A stretch of 64,000 bases of DNA, from NCBI RefSeq assembly GCF_006438965.1, contig NZ_RCZM01000002.1:651957-715956 (forward strand). The letters run 5' to 3'. The notes beneath the pieces are model-generated. The model was not told where the DNA came from and ran no database searches. It was given only the letters and a program-made list of their open reading frames with translations. The DNA comes from Pedococcus bigeumensis (GTDB lineage: Bacteria > Actinomycetota > Actinomycetes > Actinomycetales > Dermatophilaceae). The position numbers and the translations under genes are program-made. Below are positions 1 through 8,852 of this stretch, one piece after another (within the stretch, counting starts at the first letter, position 1; each line of letters opens with the position of its first letter).

Positions 1-2
1 CT

Positions 3-674
3 GCCCTCGCCCGGTGGCGGCGCACCGAACCCGAGGAGATCGTCCTCGGCGTCCTCGCCTGCCTCGTCGGCCTCACCACCGTCCTCGTCGCAGTCGACCG
101 CTCCTGGCCACACGCCGCTGCCGGCGCCGCCGCGGCCTACGGGCTCATCGCCGTCGGGTATGCCGCCCTCCCGCGCCGTCGCGCGGTGGTCGCCCTCGCG
201 GTGGTGGCGCTCACGTCGGCCACCTGGCTCGAGCTCGCCCACGCCGACGTGACGACGCTCGAGGCCTGGACCCTTCCGCTGGCCGGCCTGCTCCTCGCCG
301 CAGGGCTGTGGTCGCACCGCGAGCTGGGTGACCACACCTGGCTGACCACGGGCCCCGGCCTCGCGGTGGCGCTGCTCCCCTCGGCGCTGTTCACGACCGT
401 CGACGACGGCCTGCTGCGCCCCCTGGTCACCGTTGTCGCGGCCGTGCTGGTCCTCGTCGCCGGGGCGCAGCGTCGCTGGCAGGCGCTCGTCGTGCTCGGC
501 GCGGTCGCCACCATCGTCATCGCGCTCACCCAGCTCGGGCCCTATGCGGTCCAGCTGCCGCGCTACCTCACCCTCGGCACACTCGGCGTCGCGCTGCTGG
601 CCGTCGGGGCCAGGTACGAAGAGCGCCGGGCCGACGCCCGCCAGGCGGTGAGCTGGCTGGCCTCCATGTCCTAG
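3..674 (+). CDS. C-terminal part of a polytopic membrane protein (possibly SCO7613-type), 5' truncated by window edge
   Basis: The reading frame is open from the left edge, so this is the last 223 codons of a longer gene. It codes for almost continuous hydrophobic helices (for example LACLVGLTTVLVAV, VVALAVVALTSATWLEL, LVTVVAAVLVLVAGA, ALVVLGAVATIVIAL) separated by short basic turns such as PRRRA and AQRRW, and ends in a basic cytoplasmic tail. The segment VTTLEAWTLPLAGLLLAAGL resembles the helix repeat of very large actinobacterial SCO7613-like membrane proteins, whose function is unknown. No catalytic or binding motif is visible. The internal ATG at 186 is not a likely start, because equally membrane-like sequence precedes it in frame. 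The family assignment rests on sequence style only. Confidence 0.7.
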   Translation, partial: ALARWRRTEPEEIVLGVLACLVGLTTVLVAVDRSWPHAAAGAAAAYGLIAVGYAALPRRRAVVALAVVALTSATWLELAHADVTTLEAWTLPLAGLLLAAGLWSHRELGDHTWLTTGPGLAVALLPSALFTTVDDGLLRPLVTVVAAVLVLVAGAQRRWQALVVLGAVATIVIALTQLGPYAVQLPRYLTLGTLGVALLAVGARYEERRADARQAVSWLASMS

Positions 675-732
675 CGCGTCCCCGGCCGACGTCTCATCCC
701 GGCGGCGGAGGCTGTCAGGGCAGGGGCGGGCG

Positions 733-738
733 TACCTT
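733..738 (+). promoter_or_regulatory. -10 hexamer of a probable leaderless promoter for the PLP decarboxylase
   Basis: TACCTT lies seven bases before the ATG at 746, which places a typical transcription start on the A of the start codon. No Shine-Dalgarno stretch precedes the ATG. Confidence 0.45.
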
Positions 739-745
739 CGCGGAC

Positions 746-2143
746 ATGGATGATCTGACCCTCCTCTTCCAGCGGGCGGCCGAACTCGCCGCGCAGCACC
801 GGTCAGGACTGGCCGAGGCACCCGTGCGTGCAGCCGTCGACGCGGCCACCCTGCGCCAGCGCGTGGACACCGCCATCCGGGACGCCCCCACACCGGCGGG
901 TGCGGTGCTCGAGGAGCTCGTCTCGGCTTTCACGCCCGGGCTGGTCGCGACGCCGGGGCCGCGGTTCTTCGGCTTCGTCATCGGCGGCGCCCTGCCTGCC
1001 GCCAGTGCTGCCGACGTCGTGGCGGTCGGCTGGGACCAGTGCGCCTTCAACGCGGTCCTGTCCCCCGCAGCCGCAGTCGCCGAGGAGGTGGCCGGCGGCT
1101 GGCTGAAGGAGCTGGTGGGCCTGCCCGCCGACGCGTCGGTCGGCTTCGTGACCGGCGCCCAGGGCGCCAACACGGTCAGCCTGGCCACGGCGCGGCACCA
1201 CGTCCTCGCGGCGGCCGGGTGGGACGTCGAACGGGACGGTTTGCCCGGCGCTCCCGTCGTGCGCGTGGTTGCCAGCGTCGAGCGACACGCGACCATCGAC
1301 CGCGCCCTGCGACTGCTCGGGTTCGGCACGTCCGCCGTCGAGGAGGTGGCGGCGGACCGCAACGGCGCGATCGACGTCGCCGACCTCGAGGCGGTCCTGG
1401 GTCGGGGTGAGCCGGGGCCGACGATCGTCTGCCTGCAGGCGGGCAACGTCAACACCGGGGCGTGCGACGACCTCCGCGCGGGCACGGCGCTGGCCCGGCG
1501 TCACGACGCGTGGGTGCACGTGGACGGCGCCTTCGGTCTCTGGGCGGGCGCCTCCCCCAGCAAGGCCCACCTCGTCGATGGCGTCGCCCTCGCCGACTCG
1601 TGGTCGTGCGACGGCCACAAGTGGCTCAATGTGCCCTACGACTGCGGTTTCGCGATCTGCGCGCACCCCCAAGTGCACGCCGGATCGCTGTCCTACACCG
1701 CGTCCTACCTCACCGGTCAAGGTGGCCCGACGCCTGCCCTCGGTGACCTTGTCCCTGAATCCTCAAGGAGGGCAAGGGGTTTCACTGTCTGGGCTGCCCT
1801 GCGCGAGCTCGGCCGAGAGGGCGTCGCCGATCTCGTCGACCGGTGCTGCACCCTGGCGCAGCGGTTCGCCGACGGGCTCGGGGCCGGCAGCGTCGAGGTC
1901 GTCAACGACGTCGTCCTCAACCAAGTGCTCGTCAGCTTCGGCAGCGACGCGAGGACCGACCGGATCATCGACGGCGTGCAGCGCGACGGCACCTGCTGGC
2001 TCGGTGGCACGACCTGGCGTGGACGGCGGTTGATGCGGGTGTCGGTGTCGAACTGGTCCACCACGGAGGCCGATGTGGACCGCTCGGTCGCGGCGATCCT
2101 GCGGGTGGCCGCGGCAGATGCGGAGCAGACGCCGGCAGACTGA
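746..2143 (+). CDS. Group II pyridoxal-phosphate-dependent decarboxylase / aromatic amino-acid decarboxylase-like protein
   Basis: The 465-residue protein has the fold-type I PLP pattern of the DOPA/glutamate decarboxylase family. HVDGAFGLW carries the Asp that contacts the pyridine nitrogen, and SCDGHKWLNVPYDCG carries the Lys that should bind PLP. TGAQGANTVSL matches the phosphate-binding region, and the N-terminal PRFFGFVIGGALPA segment is typical of the group. These enzymes decarboxylate amino acids to amines in the cytoplasm; the substrate cannot be read from the sequence. Length is normal for the family. The start is the ATG seven bases after a TACCTT hexamer. It is a single-gene unit that runs toward trpD, with stop codons 20 bases apart. 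Confidence 0.85.
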   Translation: MDDLTLLFQRAAELAAQHRSGLAEAPVRAAVDAATLRQRVDTAIRDAPTPAGAVLEELVSAFTPGLVATPGPRFFGFVIGGALPAASAADVVAVGWDQCAFNAVLSPAAAVAEEVAGGWLKELVGLPADASVGFVTGAQGANTVSLATARHHVLAAAGWDVERDGLPGAPVVRVVASVERHATIDRALRLLGFGTSAVEEVAADRNGAIDVADLEAVLGRGEPGPTIVCLQAGNVNTGACDDLRAGTALARRHDAWVHVDGAFGLWAGASPSKAHLVDGVALADSWSCDGHKWLNVPYDCGFAICAHPQVHAGSLSYTASYLTGQGGPTPALGDLVPESSRRARGFTVWAALRELGREGVADLVDRCCTLAQRFADGLGAGSVEVVNDVVLNQVLVSFGSDARTDRIIDGVQRDGTCWLGGTTWRGRRLMRVSVSNWSTTEADVDRSVAAILRVAAADAEQTPAD

Positions 2144-2162
2144 CCGCCGGGTGGCGGCGGAC

Positions 2163-3302
2163 CTAGGCGGAGTCGGTGCGCTGCGTCGCTGCGGCCCAGC
2201 GCTCCAGCTGTGCCGCCGCAGCGCCGGTGTCCAGCGCAGCCTCGGCGCGGTCCATGCCGACCCGCACCGCCGCGGCGAAGGCCTCGTCGGAGAGGTCGTG
2301 CTCGATCCGGTCGCCCGCCGCGCGCTCGGTGGCTCCGAGGTCCGGCCCGGCCAGCGCCAGGGCCATTCCGGCGTTGAGCACGACCGCGTCACGGACCGCG
2401 CCGCGGTGGCCGTCGAACAGGTCTCGCGCGACCTGGGCGTTGTGCGTGGCGTCAGCGCCACGAAGGGCTTCGATGGGCTGCCGCTGGAGGCCGACGTGGA
2501 GGGGGTCGAAGGTGCGCTCGGTGACCTCGCCACCCCGCACCCACCAGATCGACGAGGTGGTGCTGAGGGTGAGCTCGTCGAGCCCGTCGTCGCCCCGGAA
2601 GACCACCGCGTCCTTGCCACGGCCGGCGAACACCCCGGCCATGAGCGGTGCCATGCGGGGGTCGGCAACTCCGACCACGGCATACGTGGGCTGTGCCGGG
2701 TTGGTGAGCGGACCGAGGACGTTGAAGGCGGTGCCGACCCCGAGCCCGCTACGGGCCACGGCCGCGTGCCGCATCGCGGGGTGGAACGCCTGGGCGAAGC
2801 AGAAGGTGATGCCGGCCTCCGAGGCCACCTCCGCCACCCGTTGGGGGGTCAGCGTGAGGTTGACGCCGAGGGCCTCGAGCACGTCCGCCGAACCAGAGGC
2901 CGACGACGCGGCGCGGTTGCCGTGCTTGACCACGCGGATCCCGCTGGCCGCGATGACGATCGAGGCCATCGTCGAGATGTTGACCGTGTTGGACCGGTCG
3001 GCGCCGGTGCCCACGATGTCCAGGCTCGGGCCGGGGACCTCGATCCGGTTGGCGTGCGCCAGCATGACGTCGGCGAGGCCGCGCAGCTCCTCGACGCCCT
3101 CGCCCTTGGCCCGCAGCGCGACGAGGAAACCGGCCACCTGCACCGGTGACGCCTCGCCACGCATGATCTGGTCCATCGCCCAGGCGGCCTGGTCGGTGGA
3201 CAGGTGGTTGCGCGCGATCAGCAGGGTGAGCAGGTCCGGCCAGGTGTAGGCGGCGGGGTCCGGTGCAGCCACCGGATCAGGAGACGCTGGGGCGTCCGCC
3301 AC
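2163..3302 (-). CDS. trpD: Anthranilate phosphoribosyltransferase
   Basis: TrpD transfers the phosphoribosyl group of PRPP to anthranilate in tryptophan synthesis. [15 protein letters not shown] is the PRPP pyrophosphate loop (the usual second Gly pair is GA here), and [18 protein letters not shown] is the hallmark anthranilate/Mg region. An N-terminal helical segment ([16 protein letters not shown]) matches the family's four-helix domain. I chose GTG at 3302, giving 379 residues; GTG at 3272 (369 residues) is an alternative, and neither has a strong ribosome site. The start lies inside the end of the receiver-protein gene, so translation is probably coupled. No other trp gene is nearby; trpD beside ctaE-qcrCAB is a known actinobacterial arrangement. 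Confidence 0.95.
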   Translation of the reverse strand: MADAPASPDPVAAPDPAAYTWPDLLTLLIARNHLSTDQAAWAMDQIMRGEASPVQVAGFLVALRAKGEGVEELRGLADVMLAHANRIEVPGPSLDIVGTGADRSNTVNISTMASIVIAASGIRVVKHGNRAASSASGSADVLEALGVNLTLTPQRVAEVASEAGITFCFAQAFHPAMRHAAVARSGLGVGTAFNVLGPLTNPAQPTYAVVGVADPRMAPLMAGVFAGRGKDAVVFRGDDGLDELTLSTTSSIWWVRGGEVTERTFDPLHVGLQRQPIEALRGADATHNAQVARDLFDGHRGAVRDAVVLNAGMALALAGPDLGATERAAGDRIEHDLSDEAFAAAVRVGMDRAEAALDTGAAAAQLERWAAATQRTDSA

Positions 3303-3729
3303 GACCCAGCTCGGCCACGGCGGAGGCCAGGGCGATCGGGTCGAGGGGGTGCGGGACCGCCTGGTCGGCCAGCGACCACGTCGCGAGCCAGCCGTCCTGA
3401 GGTCGCCCGGTGAGGACCAGGATGGGCGGGCAGTCGAAGATCTCGCTCTTGAGCTGGCGACACAGGCCCAGGCCACCCATCGGCGCCGCCTCACCGTCGA
3501 GGATGAGGACGTCGAAGGCGGCGTTCTCCACGGCCTCGATGACGGCGGCCGCGGTCGCGCACTCACGCCACGACACGACCTCCACGTCACGGGCCGGACG
3601 ACGTCCCACGGTGACCCTGACGGCGTCCCTCGTGGTCTTGTCATCGCTGTACAGCAGCACCGAGATCTGGCGGCCCGAGGACCCCGACGAGGTCGGTGCG
3701 TCGGCGGCGGTCGCGTGCGAAGCGGTCAT
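3277..3729 (-). CDS. Stand-alone response-regulator receiver-like protein
   Basis: The 150-residue protein is one CheY-like receiver domain after a Ser/Ala-rich N-terminus. ISVLLYSDD supplies the acidic pair, [14 protein letters not shown] the phospho-acceptor Asp, and ILVLTG the Thr. The conserved Lys of the last strand (usually K-P) is replaced: the sequence there is AVPHPLDP. There is no output domain. The ATG at 3729 follows a TAGCAT hexamer by seven bases on the minus strand, suggesting a leaderless message. The gene overlaps trpD by 26 bases and is divergent from ctaE. No histidine kinase is adjacent. It may be a degenerate, phosphorylation-independent receiver; the partner is unknown. 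Confidence 0.8.
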   Translation of the reverse strand: MTASHATAADAPTSSGSSGRQISVLLYSDDKTTRDAVRVTVGRRPARDVEVVSWRECATAAAVIEAVENAAFDVLILDGEAAPMGGLGLCRQLKSEIFDCPPILVLTGRPQDGWLATWSLADQAVPHPLDPIALASAVAELGRGGRPSVS

Positions 3730-3812
3730 GTCGCAGATGCTACCGGTGCGGTGATCTGCGGCGTCCATCCACCCATCGGGGGGTCGACGGTGTGCCGCGT
3801 CGTGAATATGGC

Positions 3813-3818
3813 TAATCT
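3813..3818 (+). promoter_or_regulatory. -10 hexamer of a probable leaderless ctaE promoter
   Basis: TAATCT ends seven bases before the GTG at 3826. This is why I prefer the GTG over the in-frame ATG at 3808, which lies upstream of the hexamer. Confidence 0.45.
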
Positions 3819-3825
3819 GGCGGAC

Positions 3826-4491
3826 GTGGCGACCGCATCCCCTGTGACTTCTGAACCCGCCCGTTCGGCCGGCAGCATCCCCGGCCACGGGCCGGTGTCC
3901 CGACCCAACATGGTGTCGGTGGGCACCATCGTGTGGCTGGCCAGCGAGCTGATGTTCTTCGCGGGCCTGTTCGCGATGTACTTCACGATCCGCTCGGTCG
4001 AGCCGGAGCTGTGGAAGCAGTCGACGGGCGTCCTCAACGTGCCGTTCGCCTCGGCCAACACCCTCATCCTCGTGATCTCCTCGGTGTGGTGCCAGCTCGG
4101 CGTCCACGCGGCCGAGCACGGCAAGGCGCACCGCGGTGACGCAAGCCTCCTGTCGGTCCCCAGCTGGGGCATGCGCGAGTGGTACGTCCTGACCTACATC
4201 TTCGGCGCGATCTTCGTATCGGGGCAGGTGCTGGAGTACTCCGAGCTGGTCCACGAGGGCATCACCCTCTCCTCGACGGCCTACGGCTCGGTCTTCTACC
4301 TCACGACCGGGTTCCACGCCATGCACGTCACCGGTGGCCTGCTGGCCTTCCTGCTGATCATCGGCCGCACGTTCACGACCCGGCACTACAGCCACGCGCA
4401 GGCTGCCGGCGCCGTGGTGACCTCCTACTACTGGCACTTCGTCGACGTGGTGTGGATCGCGCTGTTCGCGACGATCTACCTGCTGAAGTGA
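3826..4491 (+). CDS. ctaE: Cytochrome c oxidase subunit III
   Basis: This is subunit III of the aa3 oxidase, a membrane protein of the oxygen-reducing complex. Five hydrophobic segments are visible: [75 protein letters not shown] and the final [37 protein letters not shown] and YWHFVDVVW are signature stretches. The protein is 221 residues from the GTG at 3826, as expected for the short actinobacterial form that lacks two N-terminal helices. It is first in the order ctaE-qcrC-qcrA-qcrB, the usual actinobacterial supercomplex cluster; subunits I, II and IV lie at 12388-15518. Confidence 0.95.
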   Translation: MATASPVTSEPARSAGSIPGHGPVSRPNMVSVGTIVWLASELMFFAGLFAMYFTIRSVEPELWKQSTGVLNVPFASANTLILVISSVWCQLGVHAAEHGKAHRGDASLLSVPSWGMREWYVLTYIFGAIFVSGQVLEYSELVHEGITLSSTAYGSVFYLTTGFHAMHVTGGLLAFLLIIGRTFTTRHYSHAQAAGAVVTSYYWHFVDVVWIALFATIYLLK

Positions 4492-4546
4492 CCAGCACGA
4501 TGTCCTCCCAGCCCGCCCTGCCCGCCTCCATCGACAGGACCGCACT

Positions 4547-5332
4547 GTGAACGCCTTGGCCGCCCGCCGCCGTCACCCGGCCGCGATCGCCCTGCTCCTG
4601 CTCCTCGGCCTGATCCTCACCGGGGTCGCCTACTCGGCCCTGGCGCCCAAGCAGGCCGACGCCGCGAGCACCGCCGCCAGCTCCGTCGAGGACGGCAAGA
4701 AGCTCTTCCTCGCCAACTGCGCGACCTGCCACGGCCTGCAGGCCCAGGGCACCAAGGCGGCCCCGAGCCTTGCTGGGGTCGGCGCCGCAGCCGTGGACTT
4801 CCAGATGGGCACCGGCCGGATGCCGATGGCTGCCCCGAACATCCAGGCTCCCCGGGCCGACGAGGTCCGGTTCACCCAGGAGCAGATCTCCTCGGTCGCC
4901 GCCTACATCGCGTCGCTGGCCCCCGGACCCGCCGTCCCCGAAGCCGAGTACACCACCGGCCAGGGTGGCGACGTCGCCCTCGGTGCCGAGCTGTTCCGCG
5001 TCAACTGCGCCATGTGCCACAACTTCGCCGGCTCCGGCGGCGCCCTGACCCGCGGCAAGTACGCCCCGAGCCTGCGGGACGTCGAGGGCAAGCACATCTA
5101 CGAGGCCATGGTCAGCGGCCCGCAGTCGATGCCCGTCTTCAGCGACGACAACATCTCCCCCGACGCGAAGAACGACATCGTCGCGTACCTGCACGAGGTG
5201 GACAAGCAGGAGAACGTCGGCGGGATGGCCCTGGGCAACCTCGGCCCGGTGTCCGAAGGCCTGTTCGTCTGGATCTTCGGCCTCGGCATCATGGTCGGCT
5301 TCGCCGTCTGGCTCGGCAAGAAGGCCGCCTGA
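4547..5332 (+). CDS. qcrC: Menaquinol-cytochrome c reductase, diheme cytochrome c subunit
   Basis: QcrC carries electrons from the Rieske centre to the aa3 oxidase, replacing separate cytochromes c1 and c. Two CXXCH heme sites are present, CATCH near residue 60 and CAMCH near residue 156, each followed by a Met-bearing segment suitable for an axial ligand. An N-terminal signal/anchor helix (IALLLLLGLILTGVAYSAL) and a C-terminal membrane helix (LFVWIFGLGIMVGFAVWL) place the heme domains outside the membrane. The start is GTG at 4547, 55 bases after ctaE, and 261 residues is normal. The gene is co-linear with qcrA and qcrB. Confidence 0.96.
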   Translation: MNALAARRRHPAAIALLLLLGLILTGVAYSALAPKQADAASTAASSVEDGKKLFLANCATCHGLQAQGTKAAPSLAGVGAAAVDFQMGTGRMPMAAPNIQAPRADEVRFTQEQISSVAAYIASLAPGPAVPEAEYTTGQGGDVALGAELFRVNCAMCHNFAGSGGALTRGKYAPSLRDVEGKHIYEAMVSGPQSMPVFSDDNISPDAKNDIVAYLHEVDKQENVGGMALGNLGPVSEGLFVWIFGLGIMVGFAVWLGKKAA

Positions 5333-5426
5333 TGTCCGTGATGTCTCGGTCACACCCGTTGGCCGAAGCCACCACCTGGGGCGACACTGGAACTGACCAC
5401 CGCGACTCGACAGGATCGACGACACG

Positions 5427-6554
5427 ATGAGCGAACACGACACGCCGCACGGCGAGGTCGTCGGCACGAGCGACGGCCACGGGAATGGCCACAGCGACGG
5501 GCACAGCGACGGCTACGGCTCGACCGCGGTCCGGCTCGACCAGGGTCACGTGGAGGGTTCGGGCGGGCTCCCGGAGCGCTTCGCGAACCCGGGACTGCCC
5601 CCGCACGTCCCGCGGATGTCAGACCTGGACGAGAAGGGCGCCAAGCGCGCCGAGAAACAGGTCGCAGCCCTCTTCGGCCTGTCCAGCCTGGCCACCGTGC
5701 TGTTCATCGTCGCCTACTTCGCGATCGACCCCGAGCAGTCCGGCTACATCCCCGGCATCGGCAACGCGAGCCTCTACAACGTCGCGCTCGGCGTGACCAT
5801 GGCCCTGGCCCTGCTGGGCTGCGGCGTCGGAGCCGTGCACTGGGCCAAGACCCTGATGCCCGACACCGAGTCGGTCGAGGAGCGCCACCCGCAGCGCGCC
5901 AAGGACGAGGACCGCCAGCGGGTGGTCAGCGAGCTGATGGGTGGTGGCGAGAGGGCCCAGCTCGGCCGTCGCCCGCTCATCAAGTTCTCGCTCGCCGGTG
6001 CGCTCGCCCTGCCGCCGCTGGCGATCCTGCTGCCGCTGGTCGGCGGACTCGGCCCAATGCCGAAGGACACGCTCTCCACGACCATGTGGAAGAAGGGCGA
6101 CCGACTGGTCCGCGACCCGGAGCGCACGCCGATCCGCGCCGACCAGGTGACGATCGGTTCGGTGTTCCACGTGCTGCCCGAGTCGATCAAGGACTCCGAG
6201 CACGTCCTGGAGGACAAGGCCAAGGCCGCCGTGCTCCTCATGCGCCTCAACCCCGACGACATCAAGCCCCAGAAAGAGCGTGACTGGGGCCACGAGGGCA
6301 TCGTCGCCTACTCGAAGATCTGCACCCACGTCGGATGCCCGGTGGGCCTCTACGAGCAGCAGACGCACCACCTGCTCTGTCCCTGCCACCAGTCGACCTT
6401 CGACGTGACGCAGGACTGCAAGGTCATCTTCGGGCCGGCCCACCGCCCGTTGCCGCAGCTGAAGATCACCGTTGACTCACAGGGTTACCTGATCGCCGAC
6501 GCCCCCTTCCGCGAGGCCGTCGGTCCGAGCTTCTGGGAGCGTGGTTCCGCATGA
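5427..6554 (+). CDS. qcrA: Menaquinol-cytochrome c reductase, Rieske iron-sulfur subunit
   Basis: QcrA holds the [2Fe-2S] cluster of the cytochrome bc complex. The cluster motifs are CTHVGC and CPCHQS in the last quarter of the 375-residue protein. As in other actinobacteria the N-terminal region is extended: three hydrophobic segments (about residues 70-90, 110-130 and 180-205) precede the Rieske domain. Residues 8-35 are rich in His, Gly, Ser and Asp (repeated GHS/DGH units), which looks like a low-complexity cytoplasmic tail. Start is the ATG at 5427, 94 bases after qcrC. It overlaps qcrB by four bases (ATGA), so the two are translationally coupled. Confidence 0.96.
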   Translation: MSEHDTPHGEVVGTSDGHGNGHSDGHSDGYGSTAVRLDQGHVEGSGGLPERFANPGLPPHVPRMSDLDEKGAKRAEKQVAALFGLSSLATVLFIVAYFAIDPEQSGYIPGIGNASLYNVALGVTMALALLGCGVGAVHWAKTLMPDTESVEERHPQRAKDEDRQRVVSELMGGGERAQLGRRPLIKFSLAGALALPPLAILLPLVGGLGPMPKDTLSTTMWKKGDRLVRDPERTPIRADQVTIGSVFHVLPESIKDSEHVLEDKAKAAVLLMRLNPDDIKPQKERDWGHEGIVAYSKICTHVGCPVGLYEQQTHHLLCPCHQSTFDVTQDCKVIFGPAHRPLPQLKITVDSQGYLIADAPFREAVGPSFWERGSA

Positions 6555-8314
6555 GCACCGACCGCACCGTGTCCGGCGCCGACCCGATCGGGCGCCTGCG
6601 CAAGGACGACGCTGAGCCCGAGGCCCCCACGAATCCCGGCCTGAAGGCCGTCGGTGGCGTCGCGGGCTGGCTCGACGATCGCACCGGAGCCGCCAAGCCG
6701 GTCGGCTACCTCATGAAGAAGGTCTTCCCCGACCACTGGTCCTTCATGCTTGGTGAAGTCGCCATGTACTCCATGATCATCTGCCTGCTCTCGGGCACTT
6801 TCCTCACGTTCTGGTTCGTCCCCAGCGCCGGTCAGGTCGTCTACGACGGCTCCTACCTGCCGCTGCGTGGCATCACGATGTCCGAGGCGTTCCGCTCGAC
6901 CGTCGACATCTCCTTCGACATCCGGGGCGGCCTACTGATCCGCCAGATCCACCACTGGGCCGCACTGATGTTCATCGTCGCGCTCTCCGTGCACATGCTT
7001 CGCGTGTTCTTCACCGGCGCGTTCCGCAAGCCGCGCGAGATCAACTGGGTCATCGGCACGATCCTGTCGATGCTGGCCCTGATCGAGGGCTTTGCCGGCT
7101 ACTCCCTGCCGGACGACCTGCTCTCCGGCACCGGGCTGCGCGCCGCCGAGGGCTTCATGCGCTCGGTGCCCGTGCTCGGGTCCTACCTGTCCTTCGCCCT
7201 GTTCGACGGACCGTTCCCGGGTGAGGCAATCATCCCCCGCCTCTTCTCGATCCACGTGCTGCTGCTGCCGGCCATCCTGGTCGGCCTGTTCACGGCCCAC
7301 ATCGGCCTGGTGTTCGTGCACAAGCACACCCAGTTCCCCGGGCCGGGTCGTACCAACGACAACGTCGTCGGCTTCCCGGTCATGCCGGTCTACGCGGCGA
7401 AGGCCGGTGGCTTCTTCTTCATCGTCTTCGGCGTCATCTCGCTCATCTCGGGCCTGGTCACGATCAACCCGATCTGGGCCTACGGTCCCTACGACCCCTC
7501 ACCGGTCACGGCGGGCTCCCAGCCAGACTGGTACATGGGCTTCGCCGACGGTGCGTTGCGCCTGCTGCCCGGGTGGCTGGAGTTCACCGCCTTCGGCTTC
7601 ACGTTCTCGTTCAACGTGATGATCGGCGCCATCCTTCTGATCCCCGCCATGTACGGCCTGATGGGCGCCTACCCGTTCCTGGAGAAGTGGGTGACCGGCG
7701 ACAACCGGGAACACCACCTGCTCGACCGGCCGCGCAACAACCCGACCCGCACGGGGCTGGGGGTGGCCGCGCTCACCTGGTACGGCATCCTGCTCTTCGC
7801 CTCCGGCAACGACCTGATGGCGATCAAGCTGCACCTGTCGATCAACGACCTCACCAACATCTTCCGGCTCGGCATCTTCGTGTTTCCGCCGCTCGCCTTC
7901 TGGGTCACCAAGCGGATCTGCCTGTCCCTGCAGCGCAAGGACCGCGACCTGGTCCTGCACGGTCGCGAGACGGGGCGCATCGTGCGCACGGCCGACGGGA
8001 AGTTCTTCGAGCAGCACGAGCCGCTCGACGAGTTCACCCGATGGAACCTCGTGCAGCACGACCGACACGACGTCCTCACGCTAGAGGCGGGCACCGACCA
8101 GCACGGGGTGGTCTCCCCGACGGCGCGCAAGGAGAAGGCTCGCTCGGCGTTGTCGCGGTTCTACTTCACCGACAGCATCAACCCGGTCACCCCGGGCGAG
8201 CTCGCGGCTGCGCACCACGACGGCCAGGGCCACGAGGCGATCGAGGCCGCGCCGAGCAGCGAGAGCCGCCCGGCCCTGGAGAGCTCGCGCAGGGAGCCCC
8301 CCAAGCGCCCCTGA
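6551..8314 (+). CDS. qcrB: Menaquinol-cytochrome c reductase, cytochrome b subunit
   Basis: QcrB is the quinol-oxidising cytochrome b. Heme-ligand helices include IHHWAALMFIVALSVHMLRVFF and IHVLLLPAILVGLFTAHIGLVFVHKH, each with paired His residues. FAGYSLPDDLLSG is the conserved Qo-site region and PDWYMGF corresponds to the PEWY-like loop with D for E. Eight or nine membrane helices are seen, and the 587-residue length includes the C-terminal hydrophilic extension of about 120 residues typical of actinobacteria. Its ATG overlaps the qcrA stop. The operon ends at a strong hairpin 17 bases after the stop codon. Confidence 0.96.
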   Translation: MSTDRTVSGADPIGRLRKDDAEPEAPTNPGLKAVGGVAGWLDDRTGAAKPVGYLMKKVFPDHWSFMLGEVAMYSMIICLLSGTFLTFWFVPSAGQVVYDGSYLPLRGITMSEAFRSTVDISFDIRGGLLIRQIHHWAALMFIVALSVHMLRVFFTGAFRKPREINWVIGTILSMLALIEGFAGYSLPDDLLSGTGLRAAEGFMRSVPVLGSYLSFALFDGPFPGEAIIPRLFSIHVLLLPAILVGLFTAHIGLVFVHKHTQFPGPGRTNDNVVGFPVMPVYAAKAGGFFFIVFGVISLISGLVTINPIWAYGPYDPSPVTAGSQPDWYMGFADGALRLLPGWLEFTAFGFTFSFNVMIGAILLIPAMYGLMGAYPFLEKWVTGDNREHHLLDRPRNNPTRTGLGVAALTWYGILLFASGNDLMAIKLHLSINDLTNIFRLGIFVFPPLAFWVTKRICLSLQRKDRDLVLHGRETGRIVRTADGKFFEQHEPLDEFTRWNLVQHDRHDVLTLEAGTDQHGVVSPTARKEKARSALSRFYFTDSINPVTPGELAAAHHDGQGHEAIEAAPSSESRPALESSRREPPKRP

Positions 8315-8331
8315 GCCACCACCTCGACCTC

Positions 8332-8363
8332 TATGCCGCCCACTCCACCGAGTGGGCGGCATA
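8332..8363 (+). terminator. Hairpin after qcrB
   Basis: TATGCCGCCCACTC at 8332-8345 pairs perfectly with GAGTGGGCGGCATA at 8350-8363 around the loop CACC: a 14-bp stem just after the qcrB stop, with no T run. The right arm with the next base is a copy of the CGGCATAC word discussed in the findings. Confidence 0.7.
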
Positions 8364-8404
8364 CGGCGTTCTGGGGCCCGTTGGTGACATGGCAGGCTGG
8401 GCGC

Positions 8405-8755
8405 GTGGTCGAGATGGAGGCAGCCGAGTTCGAGGAGGCGGTGGGTGATGCCCTCGACGCTGTGCCGGCGGAGCTGATGGCGCTGCTCGACAACGTCGTC
8501 TTCTTCGTGGCGGACGAGCCACCACCGGGCGACCCCGACCTGCTGGGCGTCTACGACGGCACGCCGATCACCGAGCGGGGTGACGGCTGGGCCGGCGCGC
8601 TCCCGGACCGGATCACGATCTTCCGTGGGCCGCTGACCCGGATGTGCGCGGACCGGGACGACCTGCTGGACGAGATCGCCGTGACCGTGGTGCACGAGAT
8701 CGCCCACCACTTCGGGATCGATGACGCCCGGCTGCACGACCTCGGCTGGGGCTGA
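8405..8755 (+). CDS. Small metallopeptidase-family (zincin-like, PF06262/DUF1025) protein
   Basis: The 116-residue protein ends in VVHEIAHHFGIDDARLHDLGWG, which contains HEIAH, an HExxH zinc motif followed by a downstream His/Asp pair typical of the minimal zincins of PF06262. The N-terminal FEEAVGDALDAVPAELMALLDNVVF is also characteristic. There is no signal peptide, so it should be cytoplasmic; no substrate is established for most members. I start at GTG 8405, six bases after CAGGCT, a weak -10-like hexamer; the in-frame ATG at 8414 is possible. A GC-rich hairpin follows directly. Confidence 0.85.
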   Translation: MVEMEAAEFEEAVGDALDAVPAELMALLDNVVFFVADEPPPGDPDLLGVYDGTPITERGDGWAGALPDRITIFRGPLTRMCADRDDLLDEIAVTVVHEIAHHFGIDDARLHDLGWG

Positions 8756-8760
8756 ACCAG

Positions 8761-8785
8761 GCCGCCGCCCCGGACGGGCGGCGGC
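8761..8785 (+). terminator. Hairpin after the small metallopeptidase gene
   Basis: GCCGCCGCCC and GGGCGGCGGC form a 10-bp perfect stem around CGGAC, six bases after the stop codon at 8755. Confidence 0.6.
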
Positions 8786-8792
8786 GACGCAC

Positions 8793-8826
8793 GGGTGCCG
8801 TGCCCCGATGTCCGGGACACGGCACC
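8793..8826 (-). terminator. Hairpin downstream of the secreted-protein gene
   Basis: GGGTGCCGTG-CCCC is complementary, with one bulged or mismatched position, to GGGACACGGCACC. It lies 27 bases beyond the stop codon of the minus-strand gene ending at 8853, so it probably terminates that message; together with 8761-8785 it separates two convergent genes. Confidence 0.55.
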
Positions 8827-8852
8827 TGTCGTGCTTGCTGCTACAGCGGTTG

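Noticed and set aside
3808..3810. ATG 3808 as the start of ctaE
   Set aside because: It precedes a TAATCT hexamer that would put the transcript start at GTG 3826, and adds six residues unlike the family N-terminus.
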